A DNA stretch of 59,585 nt from an uncultured Oscillospiraceae bacterium (GCA_900540865.1 UQHH01000011.1:1-59585); one strand, 5' to 3'. Counted from the stretch's first letter, positions 7,707-16,252 are shown. Notes: generated from the sequence alone by a model not told the origin. Made by a program: numbers and translations.

Positions 7707-9362
7707 ATGAATATATATGATATATTCCTGCTGCTGGGCGGCTTGGGGTTGTTTCTTTTTGGCATGAGGCTGATGGGCGGCGGTTTGGAGCTCGCTGCGG
7801 GCGCTAAGCTCAGGGGCCTGCTCGAGCGTTTGACGAGCAACCGTTTTCTCGCGCTGCTTGTCGGGCTTGTTGTTACAGGTATCATTCAAAGCTCGTCGGC
7901 TACGGACGCAATGGTCGTTGGCTTCGTCAATGCGGGCTTTATGGAAATTGGACAAGCTGTCGGCATCCTGATGGGCGCGAAAATCGGAACGACTGTAACA
8001 AGCGTTTTGCTTGCCATCAATATTGCGGACATCGTACCGCTGTTTATTTTTGTCGGCGTTGCGATGATTATGTTCCTCAAAAAGAATAACCAGAAATATT
8101 ATGGTCAGATTATCGCGGGCTTTGGCATCTTGTTTTTCGGCCTGACTACAATGAAAACCGCCATGCAGCCACTGGCCTCCTCTCCGGAATTCCAGACCCT
8201 TCTGACAAGCTTCAGCAACCCTCTGCTCGGCGTGCTTGCCGGCGTACTATTTACCGCCATCATTCAAAGCAGCTCGGCATCTGTCGGCGTGCTGCAGGCG
8301 CTTGGCCTTGCGGGCGCCATTACGCTGCCCAATGCGGTTTACGTCATATATGGCTTCAATATCGGTGCTTGTATGGCGGCGGCGCTTTCCTCTATCGGCG
8401 CCAACCGCAACGCAAAACGCACGGCGCTGCTCAATTTTATTATCAGCTTTCTCGGCGCGATTCTTTTTGTAATCTTTACAATGCTCTGTCCAGGCTTTGT
8501 TACGGCAATCGAGCATATTTTCCCCGGCAATGTCGCGGCGCAGATTTCCGCCGTGCATATCATCTTCAATGTTGGAATTACCGTTATCCTGTTCCCGTTT
8601 GCAAACCTGCTCGTCAGGCTTGCACAGCTTCTTATGCCCGGACAGGAGGAAGAGAAGGAGAAGATGGCGCCGCTGTACCTCGACTCCCGCATCCTGACGA
8701 CGCCGCCTGTGGCTGTTTCCCAGGTACAGAAGGAGGCTCACCGCCTCGCGGACCTCGCTGTAAAGAGCTATAAAAACGCGCTGCGCGCGTTCTTCGAGCA
8801 GGATGGAAAACGTATTTTGAAGGTTGAGGAAAACGAGCGCGTCGTCGATTTCCTGACGCACAGTATCACCGAATATCTCGTGAAAATCAACGGGCTCGAT
8901 ATTGAAGATAAGGACAGGCGCGTCATCGGCTCTCTTTATAGTGTCATCAGCGACCTGGAGCGCATCGGCGACCATGCCGTCAACATCACAGAATGCGCCC
9001 AGAGCCTGATGAACCAAAACATCCCGATGAATTCCAGCGCGTTTGAGGAGCTGGAGCTGTTGAGCGCCATGGTGACCTCTGTGCTTGAAGACAGCATCTA
9101 TATGTTCTCCACGCGCTCGCATGATATGAGCATGGCGCAGGTCATTATCAATACAGAGGAAAAGGTCGACGACGATACGAAGCTCTACAAGGAACACCAT
9201 GTAGCCCGCCTGAACGAAGGCGCCGCTACTGCGGAGGATGGGCCTGTTTTCCTCGATATGCTGACAAACCTGGAACGGATTGCCGACCACGCAACGAACG
9301 TTGCGTTCTCCATGCCGGAGATGACCGGCGTTTCCACAGATTCACCGCCTGTTACGGTATAA
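7707..9362 (+). CDS. Na+/phosphate cotransporter with C-terminal PhoU-like domain
   Basis: In the 551 residues, two inverted Na/Pi repeats are plain: GIIQSSSATDAMVVGFVNAG (about 53-72) and AIIQSSSASVGVLQALG (about 181-197). The QSSSA motif is the substrate and sodium signature of the PF02690 family. From about 340 the protein is helical and PhoU-like, with SDLERIGDHAVNITE and TNLERIADHATNVAF, each an E-R-I-x-D-H metal-binding motif. It imports phosphate with sodium at the cytoplasmic membrane, and the PhoU part probably tunes activity. GGAGG precedes the ATG at 7707. A terminator follows at 9387. Confidence 0.9.
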   Translation: MNIYDIFLLLGGLGLFLFGMRLMGGGLELAAGAKLRGLLERLTSNRFLALLVGLVVTGIIQSSSATDAMVVGFVNAGFMEIGQAVGILMGAKIGTTVTSVLLAINIADIVPLFIFVGVAMIMFLKKNNQKYYGQIIAGFGILFFGLTTMKTAMQPLASSPEFQTLLTSFSNPLLGVLAGVLFTAIIQSSSASVGVLQALGLAGAITLPNAVYVIYGFNIGACMAAALSSIGANRNAKRTALLNFIISFLGAILFVIFTMLCPGFVTAIEHIFPGNVAAQISAVHIIFNVGITVILFPFANLLVRLAQLLMPGQEEEKEKMAPLYLDSRILTTPPVAVSQVQKEAHRLADLAVKSYKNALRAFFEQDGKRILKVEENERVVDFLTHSITEYLVKINGLDIEDKDRRVIGSLYSVISDLERIGDHAVNITECAQSLMNQNIPMNSSAFEELELLSAMVTSVLEDSIYMFSTRSHDMSMAQVIINTEEKVDDDTKLYKEHHVARLNEGAATAEDGPVFLDMLTNLERIADHATNVAFSMPEMTGVSTDSPPVTV

Positions 9363-9386
9363 CGGTAATAGAATAATAGGCCCGTA

Positions 9387-9423
9387 GGGAGAGAGCGCCG
9401 TGCCTTCTCCCATTTTATTTTTG
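9387..9423 (+). terminator. Intrinsic terminator after the Na+/phosphate cotransporter gene
   Basis: GGGAGA pairs with TCTCCC across a GC-rich loop, followed by ATTTTATTTTT. Confidence 0.7.
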
Positions 9424-9466
9424 GCACCCCCTCAAAGGTTATAAAAAACATATAACAGCTTTAAAA

Positions 9467-9626
9467 GTGCGAAGTGGAAGCAAACAGAAATTTGCCGGGA
9501 GGTTCGCACCAAAATTTGTGGTTGGAATTTATAAAACAATATGGTAAAATATAAAAAAGAAGCGATATTTGGAGAAGTTAGACAAAGATAATGAAAGGCT
9601 TCTCCTTTGCTTTGGCTTCTTTTGCT
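9467..9626 (+). promoter_or_regulatory. CRISPR leader
   Basis: Directly upstream of the first repeat, GTGCGAA (9467-9473) is mirrored by TTCGCAC (9503-9509) in the context GGGAGGTTCGCACC, a motif I associate with type I-C leaders. An AT-rich stretch with TATGGTAAAATATAAAA (about 9540-9556) is a plausible array promoter. GGAGAAG...CTTCTCC adds a hairpin near the array. The assignment rests on position and motif recall. Confidence 0.6.
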
Positions 9627-9912
9627 GTCGCTCCCTACGCGGGAGCGTGGATTGAAATGAGGAACAGCCGGAAGTTATCCCGTCAAAAGTCGGCAGTCGC
9701 TCCCTACGCGGGAGCGTGGATTGAAATCAAAGGGGGCGGGCTTATACCCCGTCCCCAAATGTCGCTCCCTACGCGGGAGCGTGGATTGAAATACAAGAGA
9801 GCGAGCCGTATCCACAGAAAAAAACTGGTCGCTCCCTACGCGGGAGCGTGGATTGAAATCTCCGCAAGCTGGTTCGTACTGATTTTTCCGTCGTCGCTCC
9901 CTACGCGGGAGC
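9627..9912 (+). CRISPR. Small type I-C-like CRISPR array (four full repeats plus a truncated fifth)
   Basis: A 32-bp repeat beginning GTCGCTCCCTACGCGGGAGC and ending GTGGATTGAAAT occurs identically at 9627-9658, 9696-9727, 9761-9792 and 9828-9859. A fifth copy (9893-9912) keeps only the first 20 bases. The four spacers are 37, 33, 35 and 33 bp and unrelated to one another. The internal palindrome GCTCCC/GGGAGC and the ATTGAAAT end are typical of subtype I-C. The intact end is next to the leader and the decayed end is distal, so transcription is to the right. No cas gene occurs anywhere in the window. A reading frame that crosses the array is an artefact. Confidence 0.95.
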
Positions 9913-9928
9913 AAATAGCTATAGCAAA

Positions 9929-9958
9929 AACCCCCAGCGGCAAATGCCGCTGGGGGTT
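9929..9958. terminator. Strong bidirectional terminator between the CRISPR array and amylase gene
   Basis: AACCCCCAGCGGC pairs perfectly with GCCGCTGGGGGTT around AAAT, with T-rich flanks on both sides. It ends both the array transcript and the convergent amylase transcript. Confidence 0.85.
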
Positions 9959-9986
9959 GCTTTTGTTTTACTTTATACAGAAGCTG

Positions 9987-12158
9987 TCAGCCGATGTCAG
10001 ACCATCTTTCAATCGTGCCGTTTATCGTATCTACAGCATTCGGCGTGAATTCATAGTAACGGTTTTCCTTGTGAAGGTCGCCTATCAGGTCGTTGCCCTC
10101 TGAGTCCTGCTCACGCTTGTCCCACGTGCCGCGGTTGAATTTGTACTGCATTTGTTTACCGACCGTACCTTCAGTTTTAATGGTGATTTCCGCCGTCGTT
10201 TTTGATGTACGCTTCAGCTCATAGAGCGGGTCCGCCACCGTCCAGTTGTTGAAGGTGCCAACCATATAAATTGGCTCGTCCTCCGGCGTATTTTCCGGGA
10301 GCGTCATCTTGAAGGTAAGTGTGTACTCCTTAGTTTCGGCTTCTGCCGGCGGATTGTACGGTATCTTCGCGGGGATTCTGTCACCCGCATATTCCATGAC
10401 GACAGAGGCAAAGGGCGCAAACGTAAACTCGCTGCCTGCGGGGATTTTTGTACCGGAAATCAGGTCTGCCGCGTCATAATCGAGGGTAAGCTTCTTTGCC
10501 TCACCCGTCAGATTATGCACGGCAAAGAGCTTCTGTCCAACGCCGTTTTCACTTACCGTGTAGGAATACAGGCCGTCGTTCATGCCCACGTTTCCGTATT
10601 CACCTGTGTAGAGCATCGGGTGTTGTGTCCTGATGTCCGTCAGTTTTTTGTAATAGCTATAAATGCTGTTCGGGTCGTCCTTTTCTTCCTCATAGGAAAT
10701 GCCGTCGTCCGGCAGGGTGTACTTCATCGGGTTCATCCATTCATCGGTCATCTGGGTCATACCCTCACCCTGGGCCGATGCATACCAGTCGAACGGCTCC
10801 CTGCGGTTGTCGTCCGGCTTTTCACCGAGCTGACCCAGCTCATCGCCGTAATAAATGTAGGGGGTTCCCGGCAGTGTAAACTGCAGCGCTGCCGCAAGCT
10901 TAGCCTGCTCCTTTGTCCCTACGCGCGACGCAATCCTGTCCATGTCGTGGTTGTTTATCATGACGGAATCGGTCGTGACCTTCGGAACTTCGGGAGTCGT
11001 GTTAGCGCTTTCCTCATAATAAGCGTGACCCTCGTTTAAATGCTTGACGATATCGGTCTGTACGCCCCTTGCCATTTCCTCGATGAGGTTTGCCGCGTCA
11101 AAGTTAAAGGAAGAGTCCATGTCGGCAAAATATGGGGCGAGGTCCTTCATTGTGGTAATCCAGTTTTCACCCACGATAAATGCGGCAGGATTTTTGGACT
11201 TGACATAGGTTGTAAAGTCCTGCCACCAGGCATGTGTGACGGCAGCGTCCGTATCGATGTTGTTCGCGCCGTCAAGCCGGAAGCCGTCGACGCCCTTATC
11301 GAGCCAGAAGCCCGCGTTTGCCTTCATGTCTTCCCAAACGTTTTTATTGGCGTAATTGAGGTCGGGCATGATGGAATCGTACAGGCCGTAATAGTAAAGC
11401 CCGTTTTCAGCCTGTCTCCAGCCATCTTCGGTTTTTTCCTCTTCTGAGATAAAATAGTAATCCCGGTATTTGCTGTCCTTGTCGGCAAGCGCCTCTTTAA
11501 ACCAGACGTTTGAAGAGGACGTATGGTTCGCCACAAAATCCAGGATAACCCGGATACCGTTGTCGTGGAGCACCTTCAGCATATACTCAAAGTCTTCCAT
11601 CGTGCCGTAGTCGGGGTTAACGGACTGGTAATCCACCACGTCATATCCGTGATAGGTCGTGGAGTCCATAACCGGCATCAGCCAAACGGTTCCTACGTTT
11701 AATGACTTCAGATAATCCACCTTTTCCGCAACGCCCCGGAAATCACCGATTCCGTCCCCGTCCGCATCGTAAAAGCTCCTGACGAAAATTTCATAGGTAA
11801 TGGTGTTTTTCGCCCAGGATGCGTCTTTGCCGGCTTCCTCCGCCGGGAACGACGCAATCACATTTGCCAGATACTTCTGAACCAGCAGCACATCCTGCAG
11901 CGTAATGCGCTTGTCGCCGTCTACGTCCGCTGCCGCGGTCTGCGGCTGCGTCAAGGCAATAACGGACGCCAGGTGCTTCTGAACCATTAATACGTCGGCA
12001 ACCGAGATTTTACCGTCAGAGTTGACGTCCCCATATGAAATCCCGTTGTCGGCCATTTCCTCGTCCTGCGTCTTTGCCGAAACGCTAAGTCCCAGCATCG
12101 ACAAAAGCAGCGCGAAGGTCAGAAGCGCACTTGAAAATTTGATGCTTCTCTTCTTCAT
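9987..12158 (-). CDS. Secreted GH13 alpha-amylase with N-terminal dockerin and C-terminal starch-binding-like module
   Basis: The 723-residue exported enzyme starts with a signal peptide (1-28) and a type I dockerin (about 41-104: GDVNSDGKISVADVLMVQKHL and DVDGDKRITLQDVLLVQKYL). The GH13 barrel follows (about 118-560) with all four signature regions: DFVANHTSS, GFRLDGANN (Asp296 nucleophile), VGENWITTM (Glu331 acid/base) and NNHDMDR (His404-Asp405). A C-terminal beta module (about 600-720, with PIYMVGTFNNW) resembles CBM20/48-type starch modules. It would cleave alpha-1,4-glucans outside the cell while docked to a cohesin scaffold. An N-terminal dockerin is less common than a C-terminal one. 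Exact specificity (alpha-amylase, neopullulanase or oligo-glucosidase) is not settled. Confidence 0.88.
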   Translation of the reverse strand: MKKRSIKFSSALLTFALLLSMLGLSVSAKTQDEEMADNGISYGDVNSDGKISVADVLMVQKHLASVIALTQPQTAAADVDGDKRITLQDVLLVQKYLANVIASFPAEEAGKDASWAKNTITYEIFVRSFYDADGDGIGDFRGVAEKVDYLKSLNVGTVWLMPVMDSTTYHGYDVVDYQSVNPDYGTMEDFEYMLKVLHDNGIRVILDFVANHTSSSNVWFKEALADKDSKYRDYYFISEEEKTEDGWRQAENGLYYYGLYDSIMPDLNYANKNVWEDMKANAGFWLDKGVDGFRLDGANNIDTDAAVTHAWWQDFTTYVKSKNPAAFIVGENWITTMKDLAPYFADMDSSFNFDAANLIEEMARGVQTDIVKHLNEGHAYYEESANTTPEVPKVTTDSVMINNHDMDRIASRVGTKEQAKLAAALQFTLPGTPYIYYGDELGQLGEKPDDNRREPFDWYASAQGEGMTQMTDEWMNPMKYTLPDDGISYEEEKDDPNSIYSYYKKLTDIRTQHPMLYTGEYGNVGMNDGLYSYTVSENGVGQKLFAVHNLTGEAKKLTLDYDAADLISGTKIPAGSEFTFAPFASVVMEYAGDRIPAKIPYNPPAEAETKEYTLTFKMTLPENTPEDEPIYMVGTFNNWTVADPLYELKRTSKTTAEITIKTEGTVGKQMQYKFNRGTWDKREQDSEGNDLIGDLHKENRYYEFTPNAVDTINGTIERWSDIG

Positions 12159-12297
12159 ACATAATCCTCCTTCTAATAATCAGGCATCATCTATGCCAGC
12201 CTCATTATATAAATATGGCACTAAAAAATCAACAAAATACGATAAAAAATATATAAATAGCCATAATAAATAAAAATCTTTCACATGAAAAATAGGG

Positions 12298-12331
12298 AAC
12301 TATCGGATAGTTGAAAAAACCTAAAATTATA
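12298..12331 (-). promoter_or_regulatory. Amylase promoter region with operator-like palindrome
   Basis: A minus-strand TATAAT (12326-12331) is followed just downstream by the perfect palindrome AACTATC-G-GATAGTT (12298-12312). Its position near +7 to +20 fits a repressor roadblock, for example a LacI-type sugar regulator; the regulator is not identified. The leader to the start codon would be about 160 nt. Confidence 0.4.
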
Positions 12332-12367
12332 CTATTTTGTTACTATTTAAACTTTTTTATAAAATAA

Positions 12368-12404
12368 CCCCTTCACCCGGCAGGCAAAGCGGGATGAAGG
12401 GGGC
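12368..12404 (-). terminator. Terminator of the small dockerin protein gene
   Basis: CCCCTTCA-CCCG on one arm pairs with CGGG-ATGAAGGGG on the other; on the minus strand it is followed by TTATTTTATAAAAAA. Confidence 0.65.
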
Positions 12405-12415
12405 TATAAATCATT

Positions 12416-13036
12416 TTATTTTTCAAATTTTACAATGTACTTTTGGATGGACAGGACATCCTCCATGTTTACTTCCCCGTCGTCATTATAATCTCCGAGG
12501 AAATAAGATTTTTGGCTGCCGAGCCCGCTGATGTAATAATTGATGTCGCTCAAGTCAATTATCCCGGCAATCCCCTTTTGGACGAGCAGCACGTCCTGCA
12601 GGTTGACCTCCTCATCCAGGTTCGCGTCGCCAAAGCGGTAAATGTAGCAGGAATAAGGCACACCCTCATAACCGGGCATCCCGCTTTTTCGGTATGCCCT
12701 GAGCTGGTCTACCGTTTCGTGGATATCCACCAAATCTGCCCGGTATGCGTCCTGCAGCGTATGGATTTCGTCGCCCTTAAATACGTAGATACCGACTTGG
12801 TCCGGATGATAATACTCGTTTCTAAAACAGTACGGGCCGATTTTTACCAACGAACCCGAAGGAGAAACGTGTTCAACATATATTCCGAGGTCATAACCAC
12901 GAGAGGTGCCAAATTTAACAAGAACGGGTTTGGGCCAATCTTCACTTTCCGCGGCGGCCGCTGGAAAGCAGAGAGCACCGGTACACAGCAGAAAAGCGAG
13001 AAGGGTGCATAAAAAACATTCTATTTTTTTACCCAT
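12416..13036 (-). CDS. Small secreted dockerin protein with a recurrent unassigned N-terminal domain
   Basis: The 206-residue protein has a signal peptide (1-29), then a domain of about 90 residues with IGPYCFRNEYYHPDQVGIYVFKGDEIHTLQDAY. The dockerin loops are FGDANLDEEVNLQDVLLVQKG and LGDYNDDGEVNMEDVLSIQKY, separated by an unusually long linker. The N-terminal domain recurs in the proteins at 58124 and 58938, where the core reads IG-x-Y-x-F, then HPY/HPD, IG-I/L-Y-x-x-K, V/I-x-T-L-K/Q-DA/T. No enzyme motif is seen. It should be exported and docked on a cohesin. It lies next to the amylase in the same orientation but has its own terminator. Confidence 0.75.
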   Translation of the reverse strand: MGKKIECFLCTLLAFLLCTGALCFPAAAAESEDWPKPVLVKFGTSRGYDLGIYVEHVSPSGSLVKIGPYCFRNEYYHPDQVGIYVFKGDEIHTLQDAYRADLVDIHETVDQLRAYRKSGMPGYEGVPYSCYIYRFGDANLDEEVNLQDVLLVQKGIAGIIDLSDINYYISGLGSQKSYFLGDYNDDGEVNMEDVLSIQKYIVKFEK

Positions 13037-13195
13037 GACAATACATCTCCGTTCAAAACAGCAACCGAAAAATTAGCTAGTCCTTTATCTATGCATACGA
13101 TAAGTCATCATGTAATGACGGCTTTTCTTCATATTAACACAAATAAAAATAGGTGTATTAATTTGTAAAATTTCTCCACAAACTATTTTGTATCT

Positions 13196-14176
13196 TTAAT
13201 AAATCCCCTGGACGACAACCTCGCCGGAATTGATTTCCGTGAGCTTTCCATTCTTTTGCCGAATGACGAGCGCGCCGGAAAGCGTTACGTCTACCGCCTC
13301 GCCCATCACCTGCACGCCGCCGCGGACGGCTGAAACCTCCCTGCCGATTGTGACGCAGTTTTCCTTGTATTCGCCCGTGATGCTTCCGCAGGTATTGAGC
13401 ACAAATTCATCCGTATATATTTCAAGCTGCCGGAGTACCTCGCACAGCAGGAGCGTTCGGCTGAAGGGTCTGCCTGTTTCAATTTTAAGTGAAGTAGCCT
13501 TATGCGCCAGCCCTTCCGGAAAGCCATCCGTATTGACATTGACGCCGATTCCTACGACCACAAAATCGACGCGGTCGGATTCCGCCGACATCTCCGTCAA
13601 TATACCGCAGATTTTTTTCCTGCCGATTACCACATCGTTCGGCCACTTGATTTTCGCAGCGCACCCGGTAAGACCTTGTACCGCTTTGCATACGGCAAGC
13701 CCTGCGGCGAGCGTAATGCCGGATACCTCAAACGGCGAAATATCGGGCCGCAGCAGAACGCTCATCCACATGCCTGTCCCAGCGGGCGAGCTCCATGCGC
13801 GCCCAAGCCGCCCTTTGCCGGCGCCCTGCTTTTCAGCTACGCAGACAAGCCCGTGCGCGGCGCCCGCGCGCGCCCTTCTTTTCAGTTCTTCGTTGGTGCT
13901 GTCCACCTCACGCAGGAGCAAAAGCTTACGCCCAAGCCGGAGCGTTTTCAGGTTTTCTTTCACCTGCTGCTCGTTCCAAAGCTCCGGTATATCTTTTAGC
14001 AGATAGCCCCGGTTGGTGACAGAATCGATTACATAGCCCTCTTCCTTGAGCGCCTTGATATGCTTCCATACGGCGCTGCGTGATACATTAAGCCGCTCGG
14101 ACAGCTCCTGCCCGGAAACATAAGCTTCCGATTCCTTCAGCATCCGCAGAATTTCCTCTTTCATCTTATCCTGCAT
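13196..14176 (-). CDS. birA: Bifunctional biotin ligase / biotin operon repressor
   Basis: The 326-residue protein has an N-terminal winged helix (about 5-60: VSGQELSERLNVSRSAVWKHI, GYVIDSVTNRGYLL). The central ligase domain has GKGRLGRAWSSPAGTGMWMSVLLRP (the GRGRxGR-type biotinyl-AMP loop) and IKWPNDVVIGRKKICGILTE. A small C-terminal SH3-like domain follows. It attaches biotin to carboxylase carrier proteins and, through the winged helix, represses biotin genes. A terminator at 14187-14220 separates it from the S-component gene, so it is transcribed on its own. No biotin synthesis gene is in the window. Confidence 0.92.
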   Translation of the reverse strand: MQDKMKEEILRMLKESEAYVSGQELSERLNVSRSAVWKHIKALKEEGYVIDSVTNRGYLLKDIPELWNEQQVKENLKTLRLGRKLLLLREVDSTNEELKRRARAGAAHGLVCVAEKQGAGKGRLGRAWSSPAGTGMWMSVLLRPDISPFEVSGITLAAGLAVCKAVQGLTGCAAKIKWPNDVVIGRKKICGILTEMSAESDRVDFVVVGIGVNVNTDGFPEGLAHKATSLKIETGRPFSRTLLLCEVLRQLEIYTDEFVLNTCGSITGEYKENCVTIGREVSAVRGGVQVMGEAVDVTLSGALVIRQKNGKLTEINSGEVVVQGIY

Positions 14177-14186
14177 CCTTTCTATA

Positions 14187-14220
14187 TAAAAAGGCGGCGG
14201 GACGGGAAGCCCCGCCCGCC
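14187..14220 (-). terminator. Terminator after the PanT-like S-component gene
   Basis: On the minus strand GGCGGGCGGGG pairs with CCCGTCCCGCCGCC, followed by TTTTTATAT. Confidence 0.8.
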
Positions 14221-14238
14221 GGACAGATTTCTATACTA

Positions 14239-14859
14239 TTACATACGCGATTTGCTCATAACGACGTCAAGCGTTTTCGCAATCGCCGTACCGAGAACCA
14301 GGCACGCGACAGCCTCGACAATGGCGTTGATACCGCCGAGCACGCCGATGACGACAAACAGGCTCGACGAGCCGCCCGTATACTGCGTCACGGCAGGGTC
14401 GCTGCCGAACGCAAGCCAAATGCCGGTTAAAAACATGGCTGTGTTGAGCAAAGCCGCGCTGACACTCGCCACGCCGTAAGAAATGATTTTTGTTTTATCG
14501 ACCCTGCGAAGCGCCCGGAAAATCCAGCCGCACAAAAAGCCGACGAGTACCCGCGGCACAATGCATACAAGCGCGGTCTTCCACGGGGATATGGCCAGAA
14601 GTGCCACTCCAAAAGGGTCCATGCCCAAGAAGCAGGTCGCAAGGCTCGTCAGCCCGAAAACGGCGCCTAAGATTGCGCCCGCCGCAGGGCCTAAAAGAAT
14701 TGCTCCGATTGCTACCGGAATCATCAAAATCGTGATGGTGAAACCGAACCCCGTCGGAATATACCCTAGGTTTGTCAGCATCAAAAATACGATGATAGCC
14801 GCGAGCACCGCGATGAAAACCATCCGCTGCAGATTCGTAAGTCTTTTTACCTGTGTCAT
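14239..14859 (-). CDS. ECF transporter S component, PanT-like
   Basis: The 206-residue membrane protein (about six helices) has the DUF3816/ECF S-component form: VFIAVLAAIIVFLMLTNLGYIPTGFGFTITILMIPVAIGAILLGPAAGAILGAVFGLTS and a C-terminal GGINAIVEAVACLVLGTAI helix. This resembles pantothenate-type S components. It lies two genes downstream of coaX (pantothenate kinase) in the same orientation, which supports pantothenate as ligand, although birA on the other side leaves another vitamin possible. The start at 14859 follows AGGAGGAATGTAGT. An upstream in-frame ATG at 14901 has no comparable site. Confidence 0.7.
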   Translation of the reverse strand: MTQVKRLTNLQRMVFIAVLAAIIVFLMLTNLGYIPTGFGFTITILMIPVAIGAILLGPAAGAILGAVFGLTSLATCFLGMDPFGVALLAISPWKTALVCIVPRVLVGFLCGWIFRALRRVDKTKIISYGVASVSAALLNTAMFLTGIWLAFGSDPAVTQYTGGSSSLFVVIGVLGGINAIVEAVACLVLGTAIAKTLDVVMSKSRM

Positions 14860-15005
14860 ACTACATTCCTCCTGCTGCCGCTCACTTTGGATGCGACGCA
14901 AACTTTATTTATTATAACCCGCTATGGGGATTATAACCAATTTTGACAGGTATGCGTTTACCGCCCGCACAGGCGTTATTCAATTTTTATGTTAGGCTGG
15001 TATCT

Positions 15006-15464
15006 TCAGATGCAGCTTTTCACGAATTCAACGGGATGCTGGATGATTTCCGACGTTTCTTCCACGGTATAGCCCTGCGCAAGATAACGCCTTGCTATGA
15101 CCTGCATCGATTCGCCAATTTCAATCATATGCCCGTCCGGGTCGTAAATACGGACGACGCGCTGCTGCCATTCATGCTTTTTTGGGGGATGAACATAGCG
15201 CACATTTTCATACGCGCCGAGCTTCTGCATAAACGCGTCGAAATCGTCCACCTCAAAATACAGCTCCATATTATGGGCCTGCTCCTTAACGGAAGCCTCT
15301 TCAATCCCTGTAAGCCACGCGAAATCCTGCTGTATGGCAAAGCCGCCGCTGAAGGTCACGTTCCTGCCAAGGTCGAGCGCGACCGTCTGGCCGAACAGCT
15401 CCCCGTAAAACCTTTTGGATACCTCCACGTCTTTGACCGCGAGCAGAGCAAGCTGAAATTTCAT
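15006..15464 (-). CDS. VOC family protein (glyoxalase/bleomycin-resistance fold)
   Basis: In the 152 residues, paired beta-alpha-beta modules are visible: FQLALLAVKDVEVSKRFYGELFGQ opening, MELYFEVDDFDAFMQKL in the middle and VVRIYDPDGHMIEIGESM, the usual metal-side Glu strand of the VOC fold. A C-terminal helical tail with EETSEIIQHPVEFV extends beyond the core. The substrate is unknown; such proteins are often isomerases, dioxygenases or antibiotic-binding proteins. It begins 20 bp after coaX and is probably co-transcribed with it. Confidence 0.75.
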   Translation of the reverse strand: MKFQLALLAVKDVEVSKRFYGELFGQTVALDLGRNVTFSGGFAIQQDFAWLTGIEEASVKEQAHNMELYFEVDDFDAFMQKLGAYENVRYVHPPKKHEWQQRVVRIYDPDGHMIEIGESMQVIARRYLAQGYTVEETSEIIQHPVEFVKSCI

Positions 15465-15484
15465 ACCACACCTACTTTATCCTA

Positions 15485-16252
15485 TTAAATGCTGTTCCTG
15501 CTGTATATGATGCGCAGCCCTTCAAGAATCAAATCGTCGCGCAAATCTATTTTGCGTTTGCAGCTTGGGACAATCACGTTTGACAGGCCGCCTGTCGCAA
15601 CAGTGCTGCAGTGGCTTCCAAGCTCCTCTTCGATACGCTGACACATGCCGTCGAGCATTGCCGCCGTACCGAGCACGACGCCGCTTTTCATACAGTCCTC
15701 CGTGTTTTTGCCGATAACGCGCTCAGGCGCCTCCAGACCAATAGCAGAAAGCAGGGCGCTCTTTGCCGTCAGCGCGTTGAGCGAAATGCTTACGCCCGGC
15801 ATAATACACCCGCCGGCAAACGCCTTGTCCCCGTCGATAACGGAAATCGTCGTCGCCGTGCCGAGGGTAAAGATGATACAGGGGCAGGGGTAAAGCTCCG
15901 CCGCCGCCACGCCGCTTGCCACAAGGTCCGCTCCCATAGTCGCCGGATTGTTGATTTTAATATTGAGCCCCGTCTTTACGCCGGGTCCGACCAGTACAGG
16001 CGCTACGCCCGTAAGCGTGCGCAGAGCGTTTCTCAGATGGCCCGTAATCTGCGGGACGACGCTGCCTATAATCACGCCGTCAATCTCTTTGGCCGGCACA
16101 TGGTAAACTCGGAAAATCGAATAGAACTCCACAGCGTATTCATCCTCGGTTTTAAACCGGTCGGTCGAAAGCCTCGCCTGGAATTCCAGCTTTTTTCCGT
16201 TGTAAATCCCCATTTTGATATTGGTGTTCCCGACGTCGAGTACCAACAGCAT
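15485..16252 (-). CDS. coaX: Type III pantothenate kinase
   Basis: The 255-residue protein begins LLVLDVGNTNIKMGIYNG, the ASKHA phosphate-1 motif of CoaX. It has VLVGPGVKTGLNIKINNPATMGADLVASGVAA, FTLGTATTISVIDGDKAFAGGCIMPG (the second phosphate motif) and VATGGLSNVI near the end. It phosphorylates pantothenate, the first step to coenzyme A. Type III kinases are insensitive to CoA feedback. It heads a minus-strand run with the VOC protein and the PanT-like transporter and is divergent from transketolase. Confidence 0.92.
   Translation of the reverse strand: MLLVLDVGNTNIKMGIYNGKKLEFQARLSTDRFKTEDEYAVEFYSIFRVYHVPAKEIDGVIIGSVVPQITGHLRNALRTLTGVAPVLVGPGVKTGLNIKINNPATMGADLVASGVAAAELYPCPCIIFTLGTATTISVIDGDKAFAGGCIMPGVSISLNALTAKSALLSAIGLEAPERVIGKNTEDCMKSGVVLGTAAMLDGMCQRIEEELGSHCSTVATGGLSNVIVPSCKRKIDLRDDLILEGLRIIYSRNSI

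Noticed and set aside
9591..10103. Reading frame with repeated VAPYAGAWIEI
   Set aside because: It is the CRISPR repeat translated; the repeats and spacers explain it fully.
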